From positions 6,647,151 to 6,711,150 of the forward strand of contig CM035235.1 of the NCBI GenBank assembly GCA_020226215.1: a DNA stretch of 64,000 bases. The letters run 5' to 3'. The notes beneath the pieces were generated by a model. It was not told the origin of the DNA, searched no databases, and saw nothing but the letters and a program-made list of their open reading frames with translations. Shown here piece by piece: positions 1 through 12,421 of this stretch (the first letter of the stretch is position 1; every line of letters starts with the position of its first letter). The stretch comes from Sindora glabra. Lineage: Eukaryota; Streptophyta; Magnoliopsida; Fabales; Fabaceae. The translations under genes were made by a program, and so were the position numbers.

Positions 1-96
1 GAAGAAAAATGGCATCCACATGAAGTGCAGCAGCGTTGCTCTTTATGCAAACCTAGAATCTTATCTGAAAGCATGATATCAGCCTGCAAGTTTTGA
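1..96 (+). CDS. Possible 3' terminal exon of a truncated gene
   Basis: Frame 1 is open from the window edge to a TGA at 94-96. It reads 31 residues containing the stretch WHPHEVQQRCSLCKPRI, which has a Cys-x2-Cys pair and looks more protein-like than the surrounding AT-rich frames. The composition falls to spacer-like AT richness soon after the stop, as expected for a coding end followed by a 3' UTR. I do not recognise the family. Because the upstream part is outside the window, neither a splice site nor the frame can be confirmed, and a chance ORF remains possible. Confidence 0.22.
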   Translation, partial: EEKWHPHEVQQRCSLCKPRILSESMISACKF

Positions 97-545
97 GCTT
101 TACTCGGAGCTTAGATTTAGTGATTATGAGGTGAGATTTTGGACAATGTTTTTTGTTCTTTCCCGACCTGTCTTTCCTTGTATGCTTCGAATAAGAAAGC
201 GAAGGATTCTTTTTCTTTAGCCTTTTAGGGGAGAGTTAAATCGCAGCAAGTGGTATTAAGACATTTTTTGGTCATGAAACAATATGGTACTGGTAATCAC
301 TAAGTTGCATGGATAATTTCTGTGCTTATGTTCGCATAAAATAATTGATTATGTGTTGTAGTGTATGATTTTTGGCAATTCAATTTCAGAGAAGTTTTGA
401 TACGAATAAAATTATTCTAACCTTTTCTATTTTATATCAGTAAAATTTCCATCATTCCCTTCAACCATCGCGAGGCGATTCTTTCCTCTGATCTATGCCG
501 TCGCTGCCCGTCATTGGACCTGGTGGTCACCTACTTAACACCAAT
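97..545. other. Spacer or 3' UTR, no gene seen
   Basis: There is no convincing ORF. A TTTTCTTTAGCC pyrimidine stretch and several AATAAAA-like sites occur, compatible with a 3' UTR of the possible upstream exon, but nothing is decisive. Confidence 0.3.
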
Positions 546-898
546 ACAGAGTTGTCCAACATCCATACCGCACCACTTGCCATCCATCAGACTTACGTCT
601 CTCTCTCTCTCTCTCTATATATATCCTCCTGATCACATGCATTGTTTTTGCTCCAATCAAAGAATCCTTGTAGGATTTCATTTGACTTCCTACAGATACA
701 ACATCCCCCTTAGGCTCCCTATATATACAGAATTATCCAACGTCCTTACTGCACCACCTGCCATCCTCCAGCAGACTCTTTTTTTTTGCTCCATTCTCTC
801 CTCCTGATCATCATGCCTTGTTTTTGCTCCAATCAAAGAATGCTTATAAGATTTCATTTTACTTTCTACAGATCCAACATCCCCTTGGGCTCACTATC
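546..898. repeat. Two-copy tandem duplication, unit about 175-181 bp
   Basis: Copy 1 (546-726) and copy 2 (727-898) align along their whole length. Each opens with ACAGA(G/A)TT(G/A)TCCAAC, continues through a CACCAC(T/C)TGCCATCC block, then TCCTCCTGATCA, TTTTTGCTCCAATCAAAGAA and TCCAACATCCCC-type blocks. They differ by scattered substitutions and by a CT microsatellite (598-616) plus a short TA run, present in copy 1 but replaced by a T-rich run in copy 2. The 97-codon ORF across it is not believable as a gene. Confidence 0.8.
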
Positions 899-916
899 TC
901 CATACTTCCTTTAGCC

Positions 917-935
917 TTCCTTCCTTCCTTCCTTC
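917..935. repeat. (CCTT)n microsatellite
   Basis: About five consecutive TTCC/CCTT units immediately downstream of the two-copy tandem repeat. Confidence 0.85.
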
Positions 936-1475
936 GTCCCTGAATAGCCACGATCATTCTGCTTGACTTATGTTTGTAATACGGTTCAGTAAATCATATT
1001 CTCCCCATGTCACGTTCGTTCCTGCCATGGTAAACCCCTAACAGGGAGGCTGCATCTTACTATTTGATATCATTTTGAACACCACAATTGTGCCGAAGGA
1101 GGGGGGTCAAAGAGGCATGCATGTGTGATCCTTCCGATAGTTACCTTTAATATTTGATAGAGGCAGAAATTGCATGACGTAATACAATTGGTTGTATTAA
1201 TAAAATAGATCCTTTTGCTTTGTGTAAGAAGAAAGTTTATTCTATGTAAGGTGAAACGTGAAATGGTTACTAATGTTTTTATGCAAATTAGATTTAGTCA
1301 TATCATAAAATCACTTTATAAAAGGTTTGAGAATGTTGAAAATTTTCACTATCTAATGGAGGATACGAGTGTCGTAGTGGGATTCGATTTTTCTTTTGAA
1401 AGGATATGGAAAATAAAAATAGATAATAAAATTAAAAATGAAATAAATGGTAATAATTTATAAATGATATTTGCC

Positions 1476-1477
<2 letters not shown>

Positions 1478-1561
<84 letters not shown>
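1478..1561. repeat. (AT)n followed by (GTAT)n compound microsatellite
   Basis: About 60 bases of pure AT dinucleotide run directly into about six TATG/GTAT units, a typical compound slippage tract. Confidence 0.95.
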
Positions 1562-2963
1562 TAGTTTTTAGTCAATGCATGCATGTGTTTTTATTTCATA
1601 AGAAATATAGTAAGAGGAAACTGCAAAATCGTTAACTAAATTGAAATATATATTTTTTTTTACTTAGTATCAATTTTAAAAATTTTAGTTCAATATTCAC
1701 CAAAATTTTTGATATTAAATTAATCTAAAAAATGTTGACTTTTAAATTTTGATATTATATTTAATTAATGTAAAATAAATTTTAATATTAATTCATTTTT
1801 TAACAAATCATCGAGCCAAATATTAGTAAAATTGCCACAGGAAAAATATCATTTCAACCAAAAATTCTATTAGGAAAATTTAAATGAATACTATTAAATT
1901 TTTTAATCAAAATTATATATATGTTTTTAACTCACCACTAATTATAATTTAATAAATATAATTATTAATTAATTATTGCAATTGAATATAAATATAAAAT
2001 TTTGGTCGAAAACTTCATAATAAATACTTATGAAGTTTTACCTAAGTTTTCTCCATTATAATGTATGTTTTTCCTTTCATCCAACAAAAACATAACCATT
2101 AGATTTGACAAAATTTAGTTGTAATTTTGTCTTTAAAAAACATATAAAATTTTAACTATATATACATTAATTCAAGGATAAAATTGTTAGAATAAAATTA
2201 TTTGTACAAATTATTATTTAAAAAATTATAATTTTATATAATTTAAAAATTATTTTTCCAGCACCTTATAATTTTAGGGATAAAATTATCAATTTTATTA
2301 ATTTTTATACAATTAGATATTATAAAATTGATACATGAATAATAAAATTGATAATTAATTTTTGCTTTATTGAATCAGAATAAAAAGCATGTGTTATAAC
2401 CGCACTATATGAGAATTTTTTAAAAAGACTATTTGCAATTATAAAAAAAAATGCTAATGTTTCGATATATTCACAAAATATTCAGTTGCAGCAAATATAC
2501 CTGCAACTTTTATATAAAAATTTCGCTCTTATGCAAATCTTTCATCATAAGTAGTAATTTTTATACAAAATATCCACCCACAAATTCTTTCTAAATTATT
2601 ACAAAATTTCATATAAGAACTTATAATTTTTATAATTAATAATGAAAGTTTCATAAAAATTTACAAAATCTGTACCTTAAAAATAGAGGAATGATACGAA
2701 CGTATGTCCTTGATAACATAGGCAATTCAATAAAAAGCAAGAAACAAAATAAGAGTTTTGTAAAGTTACGGAATGAAGAATACGACGTGCTGTTTAAGCC
2801 CTCCATTGATTCAGGCTATAGGCTCGGACGATACCTCCAATACCTGAAGTCAGGATCTCAACTCAGGCAAAATGCCTACATAGTATATGGAAAATGTGTT
2901 GTATTTATATATACGAGAAATTTTTATTTAATTAATGAGTATATAATTTGTACGATCATTATC

Positions 2964-3062
2964 AATAAAAATTAAGATAAATATAAGAAATTTAAAATAA
3001 ATATAATAATTTTTTAACAATTAATTTCTTAATGTTTTTTTATATTTATCTTAATTTTTATT
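2964..3062. repeat. Perfect 23-bp inverted repeat, 53-nt loop
   Basis: The arm at 2964-2986 (AATAAAAATTAAGATAAA...) is the exact reverse complement of 3040-3062. A 23-bp perfect match stands out even in AT-rich sequence. It may be a small foldback element or the hairpin of a decayed transposon. Confidence 0.7.
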
Positions 3063-3686
3063 TTATTTGTAATAAATAAATGAATTGTATGCCTATTGAC
3101 TAATTAACAATTTTTCTTATATATACTAGAGTTTTATGAGTGAAAATTGAGTAGAAAACAACAACCTAAATACATATTCCAAAAGGATTAGTCTTTTGGA
3201 TATAATTTACAAATTTATATTAAATTCATAAATTATAATTCTACAATTATTAGTCGGTAGCTTTCCACTCTACCGCCAGAAATATAGGTGTTGAAATATT
3301 GAAACTTCAGTACCATTAGAATATACCTATGACATAACCAAAACAATCGAGTAAAGAGAAATAATTTTAAGCCTATGTTCAAAATTATATGCAGATTAAT
3401 CACATTTTCCAATAAAGAATACAGATGCTACAGTGAGATTCAAATTTCCTTATGAGAGAATAAAAGAGTAAAATTAAAAATATATGTGAAAATAACATAA
3501 TTGATTAAAAAAAGTTGCAAGAAAAAAATTGGAGAGAAATGAGACCCAATTTTTCCTATAATATTTTCGACACAAAACTTTAAAATGTCAATCGAATGAA
3601 TGCTTATGATTCCTACTATGCAAGTACGTTAATTACAAGAACCTAAACGTATGATTACAATCGTAAATGAAAATGAAGAAGCAGCC

Positions 3687-6600
3687 TCATCGGCCGCAGT
3701 TGAAGCCATGACAAACCGAAAGAACAATGATTAGAATCAAGACTACTATGATGGCCAGCACCGTGAGCTTTATCTTCATGTTATGCAACCACATCTTCCA
3801 TCTAATTTGGTTCCCTTGCTTCTTGAAAACTTTCGCCTGCAAAGCCATGAAAGATCGATAAGTTAACTACCGCTTCTTGGAAATTAATTAAACATATTCA
3901 ATATTTTTATGAATTTATGGCACTCTTGTGACTGAACAATGATCATGTAGGGGAGATAGGATTCAAGAGGAAGTGAAAAAAAATATATTTTGATATTTCA
4001 ATGAGATAAGGTTTAAAAATTAATGTGATATTTTAAATAATATAAATAATTATATGTGAAATTTTAAAAAAGTCATTCAAGACCCATGCTCTCACCGAAA
4101 AATCCATAATCTTCTTTTTAAGTTCATTTGATGTATATTTGATAACACTGAAAATAACCCATTGGATTAAGAAACTAATCTTCTATATGTGAATATCTAG
4201 ATTTTCACATTCTTGATAACTACTTCCATCTTTTTTTAGGGGGCAAAAAAAAAAAAAAAAGGAATCAGTTAAATTGCGAAACCTGGCCCATTTAAATTTC
4301 CTTGTTCAGTTTCTAATAGAATTGCGAGTTAATTAAGTATTTGCTTTTGTTTTATAATATTCGTTATACAAATTGTTCGCATTTGTCCTTCTCTAAATAT
4401 AATATTCTATTATGACTTTTCTAATATATAAAATTGGAATAAATATAAATTGAATCTATACAAAAACTTATAATTGGCTCGTAGAATTTCGAAAAAACTG
4501 TGAAAGAAATTACTTACTCACGTGATGCTAACAGCTAAATTGAAAATAATTCCACGTCTTAAATGGCTCACATAACCTACAATTATCTAATATAATTATG
4601 AATTTTAGTAATTTTTGGGGAAACTATACATAACCCACTTGAAGTATGGTAACAAATAACTCCCTTGAATTTTCAAATAATCCTCATAAACTTTTTCAAA
4701 ATATGAAAATGTTATATTTGGAGTTAAAATAAACAAAGCCATTTAGCAGTAGTTATATAATTACTTAACAGCGGTTACGAACCACTGTTATCATGCTATA
4801 TTTTTAAAAAAATTTCACTTAGAGATGGTTTGCAACATTTAATAAATTTTTGAAAATTTTTTATATTTCCTGGCAGTTTCAAAGCACTACTAAGTTCTCT
4901 GTTTATGATAGCAACAGTTTGGGAATCATTGCTAAATTTTAGTATAACTTTCACTAAGTTTTTGAATATAATAACAACAGTTTGGAATTGCTGATAAGTG
5001 CTACAAAATCGTTGTTAAATTTTTCTGTCTACTTTAACTTTAAATCTAACATTTTCATATTTTGAAAAAGTTCAAAGGAATTATTTAAAAGATTTAGAAG
5101 TTTGAGGGGATTATTTAATATAAGATCATATTTCAAGAGGATTATGTGTAATTTGTCCATAATTTTTTGTTTTAGTAATTCTTAGTTTATAATAACATCA
5201 GAACTCTGTATATTAATTAAAATTTTCCTTTCTTTAATTGATGAAAGTCATCTCTGTGGACTATTTTACTTCAATTTGTATATTAGAAGTATCAAAGGAT
5301 ATTATATTTAAGTGAAATTAAATATAATTATAATGGATTTATATATTTGAGTAGAGTTGTAAATAATTTAAGCTTTACCTTAAATAAGTTAGAATTTTCT
5401 TTTTAAAGTATTAACTTGAGTTTGACCCATTAATTTACATGAGGTCAAAATTTAGAGTTGACCTAATTTATTAAAGAAGTTTGACTTATTCTACAAGTTT
5501 ATTTAAAATTTACTTTTATAAATAGATTTTCAAATATGCCAACAAGTTAAGGCCTTTTTAAGGTTTAAAATTATCAAATGACTTAATTATATTTATAATA
5601 TACATAATTTATGTATTATAATATTATATATTATATATATAATTTATATATATTATATTATATTATTTACAAATATATTAATAATTAAATTAAATAGATT
5701 GATTTGATAAATTTACAAGATAAATTTAAAGAAGATAATTTTGACTTATTTATTTAAATAAACTTGTTTACCGGTCTAGAACTTGAGTTTTTGTTTTTCT
5801 GGTCCAAAGAACTAGACTTGTTTAAATAAATAAATTAGATTAAATTAGAACATAAATAAATAAACGGGCCTTAATTTTAATAGGTTGACTGTCCAATTTG
5901 TACCTCCTAGCAACTGACCTGATTGTGAAGGGACTCGGTTTTATCCACCAAAACATCAATCTTCTCTTGACGGTCCATAACCTGCATACATGACATCACA
6001 ATTCAATGCCCACATTTAAGAATCAATTCCTATAATCTTATAATAATTATTGATGAGCTTTTTATTCTCAGCATGTCCATGTTTCATAATCCTACAATAA
6101 TTATTGTACCTTAACAATGTTTTCCTCCATAGCTTGTTTGATTTCAGAAACTTGAGCTTTCAAATTTGCAAGTTTGCTGACCTCTTCTGGATGATCTACA
6201 CAATACTGCATATGCTCCTTCAACTTGGGTCTACACCATTTACAACAAAAACTTCACATCTCTAGGCATTTCAAGTACACCATAAAATCAGATTTCTTTT
6301 ATGGCTTATCCTTCCGTGTCTACTGTTTTTTCTGTGATTTTTGTTAATAGAAGTTGTAATATTTTGTAAGAAGAAAATTTTCAAAATATTTCTAATGCAA
6401 TTCTGTCTAAAAATTTATGACTTCCTCGCCTACTTACTATACATTAAATTTGTACAAACTTAATTTTATGTGAAAAATATATGCAAAATTACAACTTTTA
6501 CTTTTGGCTTATACTTGGTACCCTTTGTATAAAACTTTGCAACTTTTTCATTGAAATTCAAAAATTTTTCTACAATAACTTTTTTAATAAATGTAAGAGT

Positions 6601-8863
6601 GATTAAACTATCAAATGCACACATTAATTAAGAATTAAGAAGCAAATCCTGGAAGGAAAAAATCCTAAATATAATGGAAGGTATAAACCCTTCAGCCAGT
6701 GTCAAATGCTATACTTAAAATCTGTACATACACTTAATCAATTTTTATTAAAAAAATTACAAGATTTATAAATTCTTTTTAGTTAAACTTTCATAAAAGC
6801 TTGCAACTTTTTACTAAGGGCATGCCATAATAAAATCTTTTATTTTGAAAAAAAAATTATGATACACTATAGTCGTTTCTTTTTATTTTTTTATTTTTTT
6901 ACAAAGTTTAAAAAATTATAAACTCTCTTGAGCATGTAAGTATCGCACTTATTTTATATAATGGTACAGAAATTAAAAAGATGTACCCGAAGTCCTTGTC
7001 AAGGCTCTTAGGAGCCGCGGTTGCGGCTTTCCCTCCGCCATATCTGTTTGTAAAATCCTCCTTTATGCGTTCCATGAATGCCATTGGAAGCTGATGACCA
7101 ACAGATTCTACTACCACCACACCGTATGCTACATAATAAATAGACCAAGCAAGTCCATTTAATAACGATCTTGGAAATTTAAATAATAAGCAGAAAAAAT
7201 AGATTCATTCAGATACACCACAAAAGCTAAAGTATTGATGGTGGTTTTATTGCTAATGGTTAACATAGATGTTTGATTCACGTAATAATTTAGTTGTTTC
7301 AGGAAGTCGAACTTTCTAAACCTGAAATTTTTTTGTTAACTTCACGAGAAGTGTTGGGAGTTATTTATATGATATAATGTGAATTGAAAGTTTATGAGAG
7401 GAAGAGAAGTGCTGATTCCCTTATTTTGATAATTACTGGCCAACTTGTGAGAAAAGCAGATTCATTATATTTTCTAAATTAGATACATCGGCATCTCCTG
7501 ATTTTTAGTTCAATTTTACTTAATGGATCGCATTTTTTTAAAATTATACATTTCTATCCCTATAAAGTATACTCCCACTTCTATGAAATATAACATCATT
7601 AATTTTTTTAATGATAACTTTTTTTCTAATGTTGTTTCTCATGATTAGATGATTGTTTTCTTATATTTTTAAGTACAAATATTGCAATATAGTTTCACAT
7701 AAAAATGAAAGAGATAGAGTATTTTTATTCTTAAAAAAAAAAATACATTTGTATGTAAAAATATAGTGAAATGGCCTCTCAGTAAGGATAGACAACATTA
7801 AAGAAGGGATGACAATTTAAAAATTAATTTCTTTTGTATTGCATAATAATGGAAATGTTTCAAGGGATAAGAGTATATATTTTAAAAAAGTGAGAGGTGT
7901 TAAGAGTGATTAGATCAAATCCCCAAATCACAAAGAAAGTCAATATAATTTTTCCTATTTTCTATTATAGTTCCTATATCAAATTGAGTAATTACTGATT
8001 ATATTCCTATATCAATTAGAAATAGTTATAATTCATATCAAGGGTTTGTTTGACATGCGGAAATGATTTCACTAAATTTATAAATGAATTTTATTTTTTG
8101 TAAAGTTGGTTAAAAATAATGATTTCAATTTATTTATAAATAAATTATTTTATTTGTATAAAATTCAGTTAACAAGTAGATTTTGATGGTATCATAGTAA
8201 GTATAATGTTAAAAAAAGTGTAAATCTTTTATATAATATATTTTTTAAGATAAATAAAATAAATTCTAATAAAATTCTTGTTAAATTGAATAGATATTAT
8301 AATAGTATAAATGTAATTAAAATAAAAATTATAAATAAAATAAAATATTATTTTTAATTATACTAAAAAGAATAAAAGTCGGGGAATTAGTTTTCTTCCT
8401 TATTATGAAGCCATTGTACATAAATTGCTTGTACACCCATGTGCATAATACAATAAACAAAACACCAAAAATTGTCCTTTTTGGTATAAAATTTTGCCAA
8501 CCAAACAACTTGTAATTCTATCAGGTAAACGCATGGAGATTGGAATGTTGTGAGTTATAATTTCAAATCCATAAGACACGCATAATGGCACGTAATCGTT
8601 TAATAAGAAAATCAACAATTTGCTTCGGAAGAAACCCGGCCAGGCGGGAAAATAACTCATATTTCACCTACTTATAATGAGTTATAATAACTTATGGAGT
8701 GCTAAATTAGAGGAAAACGCTTTCAATATCACAAATTAAGGTAACTAACAAATTCATCAAAAATAAAATACCATTTCTATTTATTAGTGTCTTTAGTAGT
8801 GTAGTAATATCTCATATTACTTTAGGAACTTTATTCCTCTTATATTATGAATTTAAATCTTTA

Positions 8864-8935
<72 letters not shown>

Positions 8936-10588
8936 GTGAATTATTATTCATATAATTTTTTTTAAAAAAGAATCTCATTTCTATTTTTGTTCAAAATTTC
9001 ACCCGCAAATAAGAATCCACACAATTGGTATGATTGAATTGTGCGTTGACGATTGTGTTTCTAATTCACCATAATAACACCATAATTCATTGATTGGAAC
9101 TCGCCTTGGTGCAGGGGCGAACCCTCTTTTTTAAAGCCACTCCAAAGTTGGAAAATTACAGAATTGTCTTTACATTTTTTAAGGAAAAAGTATACTTAAT
9201 CCTCCCAAAAATCAAGAGACTGGTCTAAAGTCATTAATAAATTGCATTCTAGCACCTCCGGTATTTTTATTCTAATTCCGCTCTCATGGGTGAGAGATTC
9301 TTATAATTTTTTTATTATAATATGTATTTTTATTTTCATTCAATAAAAAATATAATTATAATTTTCAATGTCCTGCAATGTATAAAGTTGAAAAAAAAAT
9401 ATATTCTCATTATAATATATATATTTTTATTTTCACCCAATGAAAAATAATCATTTGTCAATTTCGTATGGCTCACATGAATTGAAATTTGTTATTAATT
9501 TTTTGCCTAAAACTGACATTTAAATAGCAAAGTTGACAATGAGATTATGTGAATAAACACACATGTTATAAAAGCAAGCATATAAATATTTCTCCGGGAC
9601 AAGCTATCTACTTCATAATTTCATTTTAACAAAAAAAGGAAAAAAAAAACGGATTCTAGGTACCAAACACTATCCAACCCAAACCATGGATGCCCATTGA
9701 ACAATTCAATTCAAACACCAAATATGGAAATGTTACTTACCCTTATTTTTTAAGAAGTAAATATTCAATTCCTACTGAGATTCATAAAATTATGAATCTC
9801 ATAATTTGGTTAAAAAAATAAGTAAGAAGTAAATATAAAAGAATAAAAATAGTATTGCTCCGCTACAAAACATATAAACAAATGATCAACTGCATTACCG
9901 CTGGGTCAATGACATTAATCATAGACTATCGTCAACATGCAGACAAGACAAATCCAGGCACCTGGCCGGGGTGAACCGGTGAAGAGAGGGAGGGTAGCAT
10001 GAGTTTCAACAATTAAAATTTTTTTATTGATATTATGAATCCCACTCTTTTAAAATATAAAATACATTTTAGAAAGTAAAATAAGATATTATAATATTTG
10101 ATTATGAATTCAAAATTAAATAAATAATAATCAATTAAAAAATAATTCTTATATTTATAATTACATATATTGTTAATTTTTGTATTAAAAATTGTAATAT
10201 TTCATTTCGCATTCATCAGAGAAACTTGATTATAACACATCATGTATAAAAATTTTAAATCATTTGAAATATTCAAATATTACATAAATTTATAAAGTTT
10301 TTATATTTAATCTCTTTAAATTAACAATCCTGACACCGCGCGCCGTTGTCCCCGGCAAAAATGAAGTTTAAGATCAAAGGGTGATTGAAATTTACCGAAT
10401 CCATTATGGACAAGGTAGTTGAAGGCGTGGCCACCAGAGGTGTATCGGTAATTTCCATTGGTAGAAGGGAGTTTCTGAAGGCATTCCAAAGCTATGTCGC
10501 TGAAATTTCCATTGAACTCTGTGTACTCTGCAAGAATCACCGTCCCGCGCGCTACGAAGCTGTAGATGAACGAACGTTGTTGCGCCAT
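3687..10588 (-). CDS. VAMP72-family longin R-SNARE (vesicle-associated membrane protein), 5 exons
   Basis: Minus-strand exons are 10588-10396, 7128-6987, 6230-6110, 5981-5919 and 3836-3687. All introns are GT-AG, the joins keep frame, and the total is 669 bp, giving 222 aa. The start MAQQRSFIYSFVARGTVILA is the VAMP72 longin signature. Exon 2 continues it (GFAYGVVVVESVGHQLPMAF, then RYGGGKAATA). Exon 3 begins the stretch KLKEHMQYCVDHPEEVSKLA and the SNARE helix. Exon 4 holds the zero-layer Arg (VMDRQEKIDVLVDKTE). Exon 5 encodes the basic stretch before the anchor (RWKMWLHNMKIKL), one hydrophobic C-terminal membrane anchor and a short tail ending CHGFNCGR. Family role: tail-anchored R-SNARE driving vesicle fusion at the plasma membrane or endosomes. 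It lacks the acidic longin insertion of VAMP727, so a VAMP721/722/726-like member is more likely. It looks intact, but RWKM replaces the usual RRKM. The introns are very long (intron 1 about 3.3 kb). Confidence 0.93.
4617..5158. mobile_element. MULE-type MITE (542 bp) in intron 4 of the VAMP72 gene
   Basis: The left end (from GGGGAAACTATACATAACCC) and the reverse complement of the right end (GGACAAATTACACATAATCC) align for about 110-120 bp, including the shared block CTTTTTCAAAATATGAAAAT. Flanking 9-mers are GTAATTTTT (4608-4616) and ATAATTTTT (5159-5167), an 8/9 target-site duplication. Long TIRs with a 9-bp TSD are characteristic of Mutator-like elements. The interior has no ORF but carries several imperfect copies of an AACAGTTTGG-type motif. 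Confidence 0.82.
8771..8960 (+). repeat. SINE-like dispersed repeat, copy A
   Basis: The segment reads CTTTAGTAGTGTAGTAATAT, then a TATTACTTTA block, a degenerate B-box-like stretch and ATTAAGTGAATTATTATTCA. It matches the two tandem copies at 15493 and 15797. A TAGTGTAGTGG-like A box and a GATTCAAACTT-like B box, about 43 bp apart in copy B, suggest a tRNA-derived SINE head. Copy A has a 64-bp AT run where the others have a short TACATGTATATGTA. Confidence 0.45.
8869..8932. repeat. (AT)n microsatellite
   Basis: About 32 uninterrupted AT dinucleotides inside the SINE-like copy in VAMP72 intron 1. Confidence 0.95.
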
Positions 10589-10720
10589 GGCTGCTTCAAC
10601 ACTGTATCAGATTCTCCGGGAAAATACGAAGAAAAATTTTCTCGAGAAATGATTTTCTTTGCATAGAAAATGTATGAAGGGAAAAGATTAATGTGGAGTT
10701 CTTGAATTTAAAAGGGAACT
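10589..10720 (-). promoter_or_regulatory. Presumed 5' UTR/promoter of the VAMP72 gene
   Basis: Immediately upstream of the minus-strand ATG the sequence becomes locally GC-richer, as expected of a 5' UTR. I see no clear TATA box at a fixed distance, so the start of transcription is not placed. Confidence 0.3.
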
Positions 10721-12116
10721 CCTAAAGCTAGCTAAAGCGTGTCTTGGAAAAGTCTGAATGCTCTAGAACAGAATGATATGCAAGAATGATTCAAAAATAA
10801 TAAAATAATTAAACTAAATTTACGTCTCTGCGTTTGATTCCAAGGATTTATTCAAAAAGATTACTATTGTTAGTTTTATTCTGTCAACCTTCGGACAAAA
10901 ATAATGCTTTTCTTTTCTTTAAGATTATGTTAGGGTCGATAGTAAAAAAATTTCTACTGGTGCATGATTTAGAAATTATAATTTTATATAAAAAATTGAA
11001 ATAATCAAATTTTGAATTAGCAATTTTGATTGTGTTATTTAAAAAAAATAGTTAAAATCGCCTTACTTTTTTCACCATTATTATAAAAGATACATTTTTA
11101 CTTCTTAAGAAGGGTGCCTTTGAATATAAGGAGATGTTGTTAAGAAGGATTATCCATTAAATGAAATACTTAGCATTGAAAGAATTTTGAATTTATGATT
11201 AAAAAAATTACACTAATCTTTATGGATCTTTACAATTAATTAAACCAACTCATTTGAATTTATGATCGTATAACCAGATGTTCTTGTCATATATAAGAAC
11301 CAGTGCACAAGTGGGAAACATGTTGCACCAGTTGTTTTCCAATTATTTATTTTTATTATTTTGTGGGAAGGAAAAAATTGAAAAGAAAAATAGGGACGGC
11401 AAGTGACGGTTCCCTTCCCTTAACTCTTAAGTTTGTGAATTAGCAAGGAGTTGGGTGAAAAGAAGAATAAATGAAATGGACATTAATTTTGTTTTTAATC
11501 CATTTCTAATGCGAAGCCTTTTTTTTATTTTTATTTTTTTAATCAAGGATTTAAATTGATTGCTAATTGCTCAGTATATATGATATTTCATAATTGTATT
11601 TATTCATAATTTTATTAATTGTAATAAAATTATAACCACAATTTAAAATCATGCTCAAAATAAGACTTTGACGGAGCTATTATTTTGATTAATTGAATAC
11701 ATGCAATAAATTATGGTAATAATTCATTTCATTTTTCAAAAAACATTAAGAGGATAAAACAATTATTAAAAAATAATAAGCTGAATAAATGAATCTCCCA
11801 GTGGCTGATTAGTATTGTATGTCATTAAATTGGTTAATATATATTTTTCTAGAATAGAAAATCACTTAATATATACACTTAAAATATTAGATTTGAATTT
11901 TAATACATAATAGAGAAAAAGATACAACATCGAGGATTAACAAAATTTGATTAATATTTGTATTAGATGTTATTGAATTATCCTATATTAATTATGTAAA
12001 AGGCTATCTGTTGATCTATATATTAAGGGAAAGCCTTAATTTTTATATTAATTTTTATGGTTGAAAAAGTGGAAGATGACACTTCATATAAAATTTTTAT
12101 ATCGTGAGTATAATAA

Positions 12117-12117
<1 letters not shown>

Positions 12118-12182
<65 letters not shown>
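12118..12182. repeat. (TTA)n microsatellite, about 21 units
   Basis: About 65 bases of uninterrupted TTA trinucleotide, a clean and recent slippage tract. Confidence 0.97.
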
Positions 12183-12397
12183 TTGTAAAAAAACCCATTA
12201 TTATGGTTTAGAAAGATATTGTCATAATTTTACAATATTTTGATTTTGATATTAAGAATAAATGACTCGAGATTACAAAGTTCCATATGTAAGCGCACCA
12301 ATTGGCGATAATTCTGTTGAGCCCAGTCCTAATATTAGTATTTCAACACATACGCGTATGTTGAAAATAATGAAAAATCTATAATATGCTATTAATA

Positions 12398-12421
12398 TAA
12401 TGACATATTAATATGTCATTA
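12398..12421. repeat. 24-bp perfect palindrome
   Basis: TAATGACATATT is followed directly by its exact reverse complement with no spacer. Function unknown; chance is possible in AT-rich DNA. Confidence 0.6.

Larger units (their letters stand above)
936..3686. other. AT-rich spacer downstream of the VAMP72 gene
   Basis: No supported gene. The region holds a microsatellite (1478-1561), a perfect hairpin (2964-3062) and AT-rich filler. The 94-codon ORF at 2691-2975 and the 82-codon ORF at 1215-1463 have no recognisable domains. The last few hundred bases lie 3' of the minus-strand VAMP72 stop codon and probably include its 3' UTR. Confidence 0.5.
7129..10395. other. Long intron 1 of the VAMP72 gene, repeat-filled
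   Basis: This 3.3-kb AT-rich intron holds a SINE-like copy (about 8771-8960) with an expanded AT microsatellite. It also holds an 85-codon minus-strand ORF at 8403-8660 with a fairly protein-like composition (FPAWPGFFRSKLLIFLLNDY), which I cannot assign to a family. No other exon is seen, because exon 1 joins exon 2 in frame. Confidence 0.6.

Noticed and set aside
514..807. 97-codon plus-strand ORF
   Set aside because: It spans the two-copy tandem repeat and the CT/TA microsatellite, and the two repeat copies are read in ways that do not give a repeated protein.
12061..12243. 60-codon ORF with a long Leu run
   Set aside because: The Leu run is the TTA microsatellite.
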